A stretch of 64,000 bases of DNA from the NCBI GenBank assembly GCA_041589455.1, contig JBFHVQ010000001.1, positions 57,330-121,329 on the forward strand. Direction: 5' to 3'. The notes beneath the pieces are model-generated. The model was not told the origin of the DNA and ran no database searches. It worked only from the letters and a program-made list of their open reading frames with translations. The DNA comes from SZUA-229 sp041589455 (lineage in GTDB: Bacteria; Pseudomonadota; Gammaproteobacteria; SZUA-229). The position numbers and the translations under genes are program-made. Of the stretch, positions 41,476-49,834 are shown in pieces. Position 1 is the stretch's first letter, and each line of letters begins with the position of its first letter.

Positions 41476-42462
41476 ATGGATTGTCGAGCCGTATCTGAGG
41501 TTAAGGGCTGTATCTATATTGAGCAGTCTAGACAGCAAAATACACTGGAGCAAGATATAAAGCAGGGCTTAATGGAGATACCTAGAAGCTTACCTCCTAA
41601 ATATTTTTACGATGAGCGTGGCTCATTGTTATTCGATAAAATTTGTGAAACAGATGAATATTATCCAACGCGAGTTGAATCAGAATTGCTGGATCAATAC
41701 GCGCTCGACCTGATTAAACAGGCTCACCCCGCGCATATTCTTGAGTTTGGTAGTGGCACCAGCCGGAAAACCCATCATCTTATTCAGGCTTGCGAGAAGC
41801 AGGGCGTACAGTGTAAATATTTACCTTTTGATGTTTGTGAAGAAATGTTGCATCAGGTTCGAGATGAATTTATGCAGCAGTACCAGTGGCTGGATGTGGT
41901 TCCGCTGGTAGGCGATTACACTGCGGGTCTTGAAAACTTGCATCGTCCTGAAGGTGCCTGTATGTATGTGTTTCTGGGTAGTAGCATTGGTAACTTTAGT
42001 CAACAGGAAGCACGTAAATTTATTCATGAAGTGTGTCAGTGTATGTACCCTGGAGATACATTATTGCTGGGTGTAGATCGAGTTAAAAATAAGCAAGTGT
42101 TACACCAGGCATATAATGACGCAGATGGTGTGACCAGTGAGTTTAATCTGAATTTATTGAAAGTACTTAATTACCAGTTAAATGCAGATTTTGATCTGCA
42201 GAAATTCAAACATAAAGCGATTTATAATGCACTGCAACAACGAATTGAAATGTATCTGGTTTCACAACAGGCGCAGAGTGTAAGCCTGAATGCAATAGGC
42301 GAGACCCTGGAGTTCAGCACCGGTGATCAGATTTTGACAGAAGTTAGCCATAAATATCACTATCAGCAGGCCGAGTCTCTGCTAACTGATGCAGGATTGC
42401 ATATACTTAGGCATATTGAACCTGATAATGCCTGGTTTTCGTTGGTGCTGGCTAAAAAATAA
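41476..42462 (+). CDS. egtD: L-histidine N-alpha-methyltransferase EgtD
   Basis: SAM-dependent enzyme that trimethylates histidine to hercynine, the first step of ergothioneine synthesis. About 328 residues, with SLPPKYFYDERGSLLFDKIC (about 35-54), the EYYPTRVE substrate motif (about 58-65), the SAM loop ILEFGSGTSRKTHHL (about 85-99), and VFLGSSIGNF. I chose ATG 41476, seven bases after AGAGGA; ATG 41470 is too close to that site. It diverges from egtCB across a 183-bp region that must contain both promoters. Confidence 0.93.
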   Translation: MDCRAVSEVKGCIYIEQSRQQNTLEQDIKQGLMEIPRSLPPKYFYDERGSLLFDKICETDEYYPTRVESELLDQYALDLIKQAHPAHILEFGSGTSRKTHHLIQACEKQGVQCKYLPFDVCEEMLHQVRDEFMQQYQWLDVVPLVGDYTAGLENLHRPEGACMYVFLGSSIGNFSQQEARKFIHEVCQCMYPGDTLLLGVDRVKNKQVLHQAYNDADGVTSEFNLNLLKVLNYQLNADFDLQKFKHKAIYNALQQRIEMYLVSQQAQSVSLNAIGETLEFSTGDQILTEVSHKYHYQQAESLLTDAGLHILRHIEPDNAWFSLVLAKK

Positions 42463-42506
42463 CTGATTGCCAGACAGCTGGGCCTGCTTGTAGGATAAAA
42501 TTATTC

Positions 42507-44291
42507 ATGCCGGTAAAAACTCCGCAGAGCCTTGAAGACTGGCAGTCTTTGCTGGCTGATCAGCATTTGCCCATTCTGGAAAGAACCAGAAATCAGATAC
42601 AGAAAATAATGGCTAATCCGCATCTCTCGATTACTATGTATGCGGACCCTATTCATTATGATGCAGGTTTCTGCGCTGAAATATTTCGAGAAGTTAATCT
42701 ACAGCGGTCAAAGGCCGATAAACTACCGTTGACTACCCTTGCAAGTGCCTTGTCTCATTTTGGACAATCGGCATTTAAGTCATATGTTAGTCAGTGTCAG
42801 CTACTTGAAAAGCTGGGTCTAGCGCCACTAAACCTGCAAGGCTATTTGCGTACGATGCAACAGGCCTGTCATGCGGGGCTGCAGGCGCGAGACTGGTCGC
42901 AGCAACGAAATGTGGTACAGCCTGAAGAGCCTCAGCTGGCAGCACTCATGCAGAGCATTACCGAGCTTATGTTATGGTGTTATGGTGATGATGTAATGCC
43001 TAGAGTTGAGGAACTTTACTATATTAAAAAACTTGAATTACAGGAGGCTTCTCAGCAAGTACTGGGTTGTACTCTAAAGCAGTTGGGCAGTGTGCTGGCA
43101 GAGAAATGGGTATTACCCGAAATGGCGTCTGAAGGGTTAAGTACACGAGAAGATGATTTTACTCTGGCTACGGGGGTCTCACTGGCTTATGAAATGAGCC
43201 GCGTGGTGAGTGTTAACTGGTACGGCGAGCGCCAACAGAAAATGTTTTCACGTATTGCGCATTATAAAGGAAAGGCGGATGGTGAAATAGAGCGACGAAT
43301 TCACCTAAATGCCGTTGCGATGACAGAAGAAATACAGGCTCATGGATATGAGCCGCCAGCCAGACTGTTACCACAGCTTGCCGATGATCAGTATGTCTAT
43401 ACACAATATCAAATTAACAAGACACCGGCTAAGCAAGCAGTGTCACAAAGTGTAAAACCTGAAAATATAAAGGAGGTGCCACAAATAAAGCAAGAATTGC
43501 CTGCGTCGCCAGCTCGGCAGGAAAAAGTGTCCAGTGTTGAAATAAATCAACCTGAGAAGACGCCACCACGGGAAAAGTTGAAGATGAATCAGGCGTTAAT
43601 TGAGCGACCACAGAATTCAAGCGTTCCCAGCAAACAGATAAAATCAAAACAGCCAGTTGCTTCATCGAAGCCTGAGGTACTTAAGCAGCAGAATAAGGTC
43701 CCAGCCAGATCTGTGGATACCCCCCCGGTTACACCCGAAGCCGTTAAACCAGAAGTGGTTAAATTTTCTCCACAGTTAGTCGTTGCAATTAAACAGTTTA
43801 ACCAGAAAGTTGAGGCGGCGGAACCAGCCCACAACCTGATTGAGCAAGCGGTAAAAATGTGTCTCTTATGTGGTGTGGATCGGAGTAAGTTTTTTGTAAA
43901 AATCCCGAATAAAGAAATTCTTGCTTCCAGGTATTTCGCAGAACAGAAAAACATTGAAAGTCTGGGTGCTATGAAAATCAACATAGATAAACCAAATCTG
44001 TTCAGATTGTTAATGGAAAAGCCACGTAATTTGTTTCTGAATGAAAATAATCAAGTGAAATACTTGAAGTCAGTGCCTGAACAGATTCGACTGTTGCTGG
44101 GCGGCAAGCAATTTTTCGCAACGTCTATTTTTGTAAATAATCATGCAATGGGGTTAATGTATGCAGATAAACTTCACGATAAGTTAACTGAAGATGAATA
44201 CAAACAGTTTCTGGCGGTATGTAAATTATTGAGTAAAGGAATTGTGCAGTCTGCTCATAATAAGAAAAAGTATGAGGCCGCCGAAGCATAA
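42507..44291 (+). CDS. HDOD-domain protein with C-terminal GAF-like region
   Basis: 594-residue cytoplasmic protein. Residues about 15-300 match the HDOD pattern (ILERTRNQIQKIMANPHLSI, LTTLASALSHFGQSAFKSYV, and a helical core), related to HD-type domains but without a metal-dependent phosphodiesterase site. Residues about 310-420 form a Pro/Lys/Gln-rich unstructured linker. A compact C-terminal domain (about 425-585, KFFVKIPNKEILASRYFAEQ, FFATSIFVNNHAMGLMYADK) resembles a GAF fold. HDOD proteins act in signalling and regulation; the partner is unknown. It follows egtD by 44 bp in the same direction, perhaps by chance. Confidence 0.75.
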   Translation: MPVKTPQSLEDWQSLLADQHLPILERTRNQIQKIMANPHLSITMYADPIHYDAGFCAEIFREVNLQRSKADKLPLTTLASALSHFGQSAFKSYVSQCQLLEKLGLAPLNLQGYLRTMQQACHAGLQARDWSQQRNVVQPEEPQLAALMQSITELMLWCYGDDVMPRVEELYYIKKLELQEASQQVLGCTLKQLGSVLAEKWVLPEMASEGLSTREDDFTLATGVSLAYEMSRVVSVNWYGERQQKMFSRIAHYKGKADGEIERRIHLNAVAMTEEIQAHGYEPPARLLPQLADDQYVYTQYQINKTPAKQAVSQSVKPENIKEVPQIKQELPASPARQEKVSSVEINQPEKTPPREKLKMNQALIERPQNSSVPSKQIKSKQPVASSKPEVLKQQNKVPARSVDTPPVTPEAVKPEVVKFSPQLVVAIKQFNQKVEAAEPAHNLIEQAVKMCLLCGVDRSKFFVKIPNKEILASRYFAEQKNIESLGAMKINIDKPNLFRLLMEKPRNLFLNENNQVKYLKSVPEQIRLLLGGKQFFATSIFVNNHAMGLMYADKLHDKLTEDEYKQFLAVCKLLSKGIVQSAHNKKKYEAAEA

Positions 44292-44324
44292 AAATTTATC
44301 GCTTCGGTGTTCTAAATAAAAAGA

Positions 44325-45635
44325 CTAAAGTGCTTTTATATATATTTTTGAATTGCGTTGTGCGTTATACATGTCTCGACGTTGTACGGGTATCTCGTCG
44401 AGTTTGCCCTCAATAAAACCTTTCTCAATAAACCAGTGGGCAGTATGTGTCGTCAAGATAAACAGGCGTGTAATCTGTTTTTGCAGGCATTCCTGTTCGA
44501 TATGTTGCAGTAGTTCATTGGCACGACCCTGCCTCTGATAGTCGGGGTGTACCGCCACACATGCCAGTTCAGCGCAGTGCTTGTCATAAGGGTATAATGC
44601 TGCACACGCGATGATCATTCCATCACGTTCGATGATAGTAAACTGTTCGATTTCCAGTTCCAGTTGTTCTCTTGAACGATGTACCAGTACATTTTGCTCC
44701 TCAAGTGGCTGGATTAATTCCAGAACACCACCAACATCATTGATATTCGCCTGACGTAAACCTTCGTAAGTATCTGTGGTGATCATAGTGCCACTACCAT
44801 CACGCGTATAGAGTTCGAGTAACAATGCACCATCCGTTTTATGGCTGATTAGGTGTGTGCGACGTACGCCATTTTTACAGGCTTTAATGGCGCTGTTGAG
44901 ATGCAGCTGGCTCAGTTCGTCATTAACCTGCTTGATGTAGAGTGCTTCTGCCTGAGACAGATTAAGCTGATGAACCAGTTGCTGGTGTTCGTTTTTAACA
45001 CCATCCTGAGGCATCATAAAAATCAGTTTGTCTGCGTTCAGTGCGGAAGCGACTGAGGTGGCAACGTCTTCAGCTCGACAGTTAAAAGCTTCTCCACTGG
45101 GGCTGAAAGCAATTGGTGAAAGTAATACAATATTATTTAGCTCAAGTTGTTGTTGAATCGCCTCGTTATCGATTTTACGAATGTCACCAGTGAACCCAAA
45201 ATCTATACCATCTCGAATGCCATAAGGCCGAGCAGTAATGAAATTTCCGGAGATGACACGCAGTGACGCACCTGACATGGGTGTGTTAATTAGCCCCATG
45301 GATAATTGTGTTTCAATGTTTACACGCACCTGTCCAACCGCCTGTTCAACGCCGGTTAGGCTTTCTGCTGTGGTGATGCGCCAGCCGTTATGAAAGCTGG
45401 ACTCTAAATTGAGCAGCTTCAGCTGTTGTGCAATCTGTGGGCGAGCGCCATGTACCAGAATCAGTTTTACGCCGAGACTATTCAGCAGAGCAATGTCGTG
45501 AATAAGGTGAGGAAAACCAGCATGGTTAATGGTTTCCCCTGAAATATAAATGACAAAGGTGCGGCCGCGATGGCTATGGATATAGGATGATGATCCGCGG
45601 AACCAGTCGACGTATTGTTGTTGGGGTGAACTCAT
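44325..45635 (-). CDS. argA: N-acetylglutamate synthase ArgA
   Basis: Makes N-acetylglutamate from glutamate and acetyl-CoA, the committed step of arginine synthesis. The 436-residue product combines an N-terminal amino-acid-kinase-like domain (VIYISGETINHAGFPHLIHD, about 28-47; LILVHGARPQIAQQL, about 57-71) that binds the arginine inhibitor, and a C-terminal GNAT acetyltransferase domain (ELACVAVHPDYQRQGRANEL, about 354-373; FIEKGFIEG). Length and architecture match the classical gammaproteobacterial enzyme. It lies 86 bp downstream of argE on the same strand. Confidence 0.95.
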   Translation of the reverse strand: MSSPQQQYVDWFRGSSSYIHSHRGRTFVIYISGETINHAGFPHLIHDIALLNSLGVKLILVHGARPQIAQQLKLLNLESSFHNGWRITTAESLTGVEQAVGQVRVNIETQLSMGLINTPMSGASLRVISGNFITARPYGIRDGIDFGFTGDIRKIDNEAIQQQLELNNIVLLSPIAFSPSGEAFNCRAEDVATSVASALNADKLIFMMPQDGVKNEHQQLVHQLNLSQAEALYIKQVNDELSQLHLNSAIKACKNGVRRTHLISHKTDGALLLELYTRDGSGTMITTDTYEGLRQANINDVGGVLELIQPLEEQNVLVHRSREQLELEIEQFTIIERDGMIIACAALYPYDKHCAELACVAVHPDYQRQGRANELLQHIEQECLQKQITRLFILTTHTAHWFIEKGFIEGKLDEIPVQRRDMYNAQRNSKIYIKAL

Positions 45636-45721
45636 GTAAAACCTGTTGTGCTTATCGTAATCGGGTTAATGTGGCTTTAAGTCTGATGTTACTGATGATA
45701 TACCATTTATGGGGTTAAACA

Positions 45722-46876
45722 CTATTCAGGGGAAATACAGAAGCGCTGAATAAACTGTTTTAACAGTTCGATAGTGGGCTTAATTCGCTCAATTTCCAGA
45801 TACTCATCCGGCTGATGCGCCTGATCTATATTACCTGGGCCCAAAACGATGGTTTCAATACCAAGGTCAGTCAGATAAGGTGCTTCTGTACCAAATGCCA
45901 CACTGCCTGACTCACTGTTTGTGAGTTTCTCAGCAACTCTGACCAGTTCTGATTCGGCTGGTGTCTCCATGGCGGGTATCCCTGAGAATAAGGGTAGTGT
46001 CTGTAATTCGAAGCCATGGTCAGGCATGACTAGTGATAAGCGCTTATTTAATTCATCGCGTAAGCTTTGTAATTGCATGCCGGGTAAAGGGCGAATATCA
46101 ATATGCAATTCACAGGCACCACAGATACGGTTAGGGTTGTCGCCACCATGGATGTGCCCCAGGTTCATGGTGGGGACCGGCACCTCGAATAAATGATTCG
46201 TATATCGTGACTGTAGTTCTTCTCGCCAGCGTAATAGCTCTGCGATCACATGATGCATGGCTTCCAGTGCATTGTGCCCATAGGCCGGGTTGCTGGAATG
46301 TCCGGCGAGCCCGGTAATCCGAATCGCCTCCATCATGATGCCTTTGTGCATGCGGATAGGCTTCATGCCAGTGGGCTCACCAATCACCGCATAACGTGCA
46401 TTGGGTTTACAAGCGTCGACCAGTGCCTTGGCACCCGCCATTGTGGTTTCTTCATCGGAAGTGGCCAGAATAATCAGTGGTTGCTTGTACTGGTTTGCAG
46501 TGAATGCTAACGCGGCTTCAATGGCCAGAGCCAGAAAGGCCTTCATATCGGAAGTGCCGAGCCCATATAGTCGGCCATTGTCCTCACTGAGTTTGAATGG
46601 ATCATACTGCCAACGGTCATCATCATAGGGTACCGTGTCGGTATGACCTGCCAGTACCAGCCCACCAGTCCCGCTGCCCAGAGTAGCAATAAGGTTTGCT
46701 TTGCCCTCTGCAACGGGGAGTATCTCGACATTAAAGCTCAGTTCACTTAACCAGTTACCCAGCAGGTGAATCACTGGCAAGTTGCTCTGGTCAATTGCAG
46801 GGTTAACACAGCTTACAGATGGCGTCGCAATCAGCTGCTGTATCATCTCTAGAAGTTCAGGGCGTGACGGTTTCAT
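45722..46876 (-). CDS. argE: Acetylornithine deacetylase ArgE
   Basis: Zinc M20-family peptidase-fold enzyme that releases ornithine from N-acetylornithine. The 384-residue product shows the metal motif LAGHTDTVPYDD (about 76-87), the GTSDMKAF segment with the bridging Asp, the catalytic SDEETTMAGA (about 139-148), GEPTGMKPIRMHKG and AFGTEAPYL near the end. Linear arginine synthesis is implied by having both ArgA and ArgE. Its start overlaps the oxyR stop by 4 bp, so it is translated after OxyR on one message. Confidence 0.94.
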   Translation of the reverse strand: MKPSRPELLEMIQQLIATPSVSCVNPAIDQSNLPVIHLLGNWLSELSFNVEILPVAEGKANLIATLGSGTGGLVLAGHTDTVPYDDDRWQYDPFKLSEDNGRLYGLGTSDMKAFLALAIEAALAFTANQYKQPLIILATSDEETTMAGAKALVDACKPNARYAVIGEPTGMKPIRMHKGIMMEAIRITGLAGHSSNPAYGHNALEAMHHVIAELLRWREELQSRYTNHLFEVPVPTMNLGHIHGGDNPNRICGACELHIDIRPLPGMQLQSLRDELNKRLSLVMPDHGFELQTLPLFSGIPAMETPAESELVRVAEKLTNSESGSVAFGTEAPYLTDLGIETIVLGPGNIDQAHQPDEYLEIERIKPTIELLKQFIQRFCISPE

Positions 46877-47814
46877 GAGTGATAAAACTGGATGGTTTCA
46901 TCCGGTAGCATAGTGACACCTGAAAGGGTGCACTTGAGGATTTCCTGACGCAGAACTTCAATGGCTTCTGGTCGAGTAAAACCTTTGCGCCAGGCGAGGG
47001 CCACTCGGCGAGTGGGGGCAGGCTGACTAAAGGGGATCATTTTAATCAGGTTATGCTGAATGTTGTTCTGATTCGAACTGCTTGGTAAAACCGTGATGCC
47101 GGTACCGCTGGACACCATGTGACGAATGGTTTCGAGAGAACCACCTGCCAGGCTTTCCTGTAAACTGCCTGATGTGCTGCACATGGGGCAGGATTGCAGT
47201 ACCTGATCACGAAAGCAATGGCCGGGCCCGAGTAATATCAGGCTTTGCTCGGCGAGTTCTTCGGTGTCGACCTGTTGCCGTTGTGCCCATGGGTGATTGC
47301 ATGGTACAGCCGCTTCAAATGGCTCGTCATAGACGCTTTGTGTGACAATGCCTGGCTCCTCGAATGGCAGGGCAATAATGATGACATCCAGCTTACCCTG
47401 CTTGAGTTGTTCGGAAAGTACAGCGGTAAAGTTCTCTTCGAGGCGGAGTTGCATTTGTGGAGCACGGTGATGCAGTAGTGGAATCAAAGAAGGCAATAGA
47501 TAAGGAGCAATGGTGTATATAGCACCCAGACGTAAAGGGGCAGACAGTGGGTCAAGCTGAGTCTGTGCCAGCATTTTCAGGTGAGAGGCCTGATCTAGTA
47601 CCTTCTGAGCTTGCTCAATAATGGCTTGTCCCTGGTCAGTAATGCGTAATTCATTACGGGATTCGCGTTCAAAAATATTAAGCCCGAGTTCTTCTTCGAG
47701 TTTCTTGATGCCCAGGCTGAGGGTTGGCTGGCTTACGAAGCAGGCTTTTGCCGCACGACCAAAGTGCTTGTGCTGGGCAACGGCCACAATATATTTTAAT
47801 TCAGTGAGTGTCAT
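46873..47814 (-). CDS. oxyR: Hydrogen peroxide-responsive regulator OxyR
   Basis: LysR-family activator of peroxide-defence genes, 313 residues. The N-terminal helix-turn-helix (HFGRAAKACFVSQPTLSLGI, about 17-36) is typical, and the sensor region carries the redox pair GHCFRDQVLQSC with cysteines about 200 and 209, the spacing of E. coli Cys199/Cys208. A third nearby Cys (PMC) is extra. It is first gene of an oxyR-argE-argA run and diverges from the MCP gene. Linking OxyR to arginine genes by overlap is unusual. Confidence 0.92.
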   Translation of the reverse strand: MTLTELKYIVAVAQHKHFGRAAKACFVSQPTLSLGIKKLEEELGLNIFERESRNELRITDQGQAIIEQAQKVLDQASHLKMLAQTQLDPLSAPLRLGAIYTIAPYLLPSLIPLLHHRAPQMQLRLEENFTAVLSEQLKQGKLDVIIIALPFEEPGIVTQSVYDEPFEAAVPCNHPWAQRQQVDTEELAEQSLILLGPGHCFRDQVLQSCPMCSTSGSLQESLAGGSLETIRHMVSSGTGITVLPSSSNQNNIQHNLIKMIPFSQPAPTRRVALAWRKGFTRPEAIEVLRQEILKCTLSGVTMLPDETIQFYHS

Positions 47815-47901
47815 GGGGTTATTCTAACGGATTAATTAAAAAAGCTGATCAAAAATTGTTTTATATTATTAATTATTAAAGCATTACTGGCAGATGCCGA
47901 T

Positions 47902-49581
47902 ATGTTTGCTATAAACGGTTATATAACAAATGCTTCGGGGCCCTGCAAAGTGATTAAACAATTCATCTGTTCTAAAGTGCGCAATAAACTTCTCATGATT
48001 ACCGGCCTTGGGACCGCATTAGTACTGTCTTCAGCGGTTTATGGAATATATGTTGGCTGGAAAGTGCAGCAGGACATGAGCTCAATGTTATATGAAACCA
48101 AGAAGCTGGAAACTGAACTACTTGTGCTGACTTCTGATTTCAATATGCAAATCCGTGAATGGAATAATGTGTTAATTCGTGGCTATAAAGACAAGCTGCG
48201 AAAGCAGCACTGGAAAAACTTCAAGCAAAAGCATGAGCAGGTACAACTTGATGTTGATCTTTTGCTTCAGCACATCGATGAACCCCAGATTGTTAATCAG
48301 CTGGAGAAGTTTAAGCAGCTACATGTTGCATTGATGCCTAACTATAAAGAAGGTATGAAGAAGTTTGTAGAGGCGGGGTACAACCATGTAGTGGGTGATC
48401 TGTCAGTGAAGGGGATTGAGGTTGAACCGAGTAACCTGTTAATGGAAATTTCAGTGCTGATCGGTGATAACATCAGCGAAGAAGTTGAAGCTGCTCAGGC
48501 GTATGCTAAGAAATCCTTAAAAATGACCGTACTATTGTTATTTGGTTCGGTGTTAGTTTCTTATGTGCTTTTTGTGGTGATGATCAAGCGGATTATCGTT
48601 GGTCCGGCACAACAGGTGGCAGATGACCTTGCACAGATGGCACAAGGTGATTTTAGTCATGAAATCACCTCTGGTTCCAGTGATGAGTTAGGTCAGGTAG
48701 CAGCCAGTGCGAGCAGTTTGCGTGATGATATAGGGGGCATTGTAGAAAGCATTAATAATTCGGTTTACAAACTCTCCACCTCAGCCGAAGAAATGGCGCA
48801 TATCACAGAGCAATCTAATCAATCTCTGAATCAGCAACGCATTGAAACCGATCAGGTGGCGACAGCGATGAATCAGATGACGGCCACAGTGCATGAAGTC
48901 TCTCAAAATGCACAGTTGGCCGCTGATTCTGCGCAACATGCCAATATTGAAGTGAATACCGGACAAGAGGTCGTGAACGAAGCAATTCGTGCCATTTCGA
49001 GCCTGGTGCAAAAAGTTGAACAAGCTTCGGATGTTATCCATGAACTGGAAAATGACTCAATAGAAATCGGCTCAGTGCTGGATGTTATACGAAGTATTGC
49101 TGAACAGACTAACTTGCTTGCATTGAATGCGGCGATAGAAGCCGCTCGGGCTGGTGAGCAAGGTCGAGGCTTTGCGGTGGTAGCCGATGAAGTGCGTGTG
49201 CTGGCACAGCGCACACAAACCTCTACCGAAGAGATCCAGACCATTATCCATAAAGTGCAGGATGGTGCTCAGCAAGCAGTAGAAGCAATGAATCAAAGTC
49301 GCTCACAGGCAGATGTTACTCGAGATACAGCAGCAAAAGCAGGTGAAGTACTAAACAGTATTACTGCATCAGTGACCAATATTAATGATATGAATACACT
49401 GATTGCCAGTTCGGCTGAGGAGCAGAACTCCGTTGCAGAAGGTATCAACCAGAGTATTGTCAGAATCTCCCAGGGGGCTGAAGTTTCTGCTGAAGGCGCA
49501 TCACATACTGCGGAAACTTCTGAAGAACTGCGTAATGTCGCAGAAGAGCTTAAGCATGTAATTTCGAGGTTTAAGGTTTAG
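47902..49581 (+). CDS. Methyl-accepting chemotaxis protein
   Basis: Transmembrane chemoreceptor of 559 residues. The first membrane segment is about 30-50, the periplasmic four-helix-type sensor about 55-205, the second membrane segment about 208-230, then HAMP (IVGPAQQVADDLAQMAQGDF). The signalling tip carries the near-invariant IAEQTNLLALNAAIEAARAG, followed by GRGFAVVADEVRVLAQRT. No pentapeptide tether for CheR is seen at the C-terminus. The start is uncertain; a GTG about 17 codons later is possible. The ligand is unknown. Confidence 0.9.
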   Translation: MFAINGYITNASGPCKVIKQFICSKVRNKLLMITGLGTALVLSSAVYGIYVGWKVQQDMSSMLYETKKLETELLVLTSDFNMQIREWNNVLIRGYKDKLRKQHWKNFKQKHEQVQLDVDLLLQHIDEPQIVNQLEKFKQLHVALMPNYKEGMKKFVEAGYNHVVGDLSVKGIEVEPSNLLMEISVLIGDNISEEVEAAQAYAKKSLKMTVLLLFGSVLVSYVLFVVMIKRIIVGPAQQVADDLAQMAQGDFSHEITSGSSDELGQVAASASSLRDDIGGIVESINNSVYKLSTSAEEMAHITEQSNQSLNQQRIETDQVATAMNQMTATVHEVSQNAQLAADSAQHANIEVNTGQEVVNEAIRAISSLVQKVEQASDVIHELENDSIEIGSVLDVIRSIAEQTNLLALNAAIEAARAGEQGRGFAVVADEVRVLAQRTQTSTEEIQTIIHKVQDGAQQAVEAMNQSRSQADVTRDTAAKAGEVLNSITASVTNINDMNTLIASSAEEQNSVAEGINQSIVRISQGAEVSAEGASHTAETSEELRNVAEELKHVISRFKV

Positions 49582-49612
49582 TGATTGTGGATGTTTTTTA
49601 CTGTTTTAAGCT

Positions 49613-49646
49613 ATGTCATCCCCGAATGTGTTTGTCGGGGATCTAG
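49613..49646. repeat. Dispersed repeat copy C
   Basis: ATGTCATCCCCGAATGTGTT followed by TGTCGGGGATCTAG, just after the MCP gene. It shares the ATCCCCGAAT...TTTGTCGGGGAT hairpin with copies at 32081-32180 and 34059-34092. It may act as a 3'-end structure for the MCP message. Confidence 0.72.
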
Positions 49647-49834
49647 TTTTTATATCAGGCATTAATTTCATTATGAGCTTGAAATAGTATTATCAGGACG
49701 CCCACACTAACAACACCCTCATTTGCAACAATTACCTCACCAACTAATTCAACTGCTATTCCATACAAACAAAAGGCTTACAGCGCAGTCGATTTCACTT
49801 AAAATAGAGGTTTTACCTAATATCAGAGATCGCT

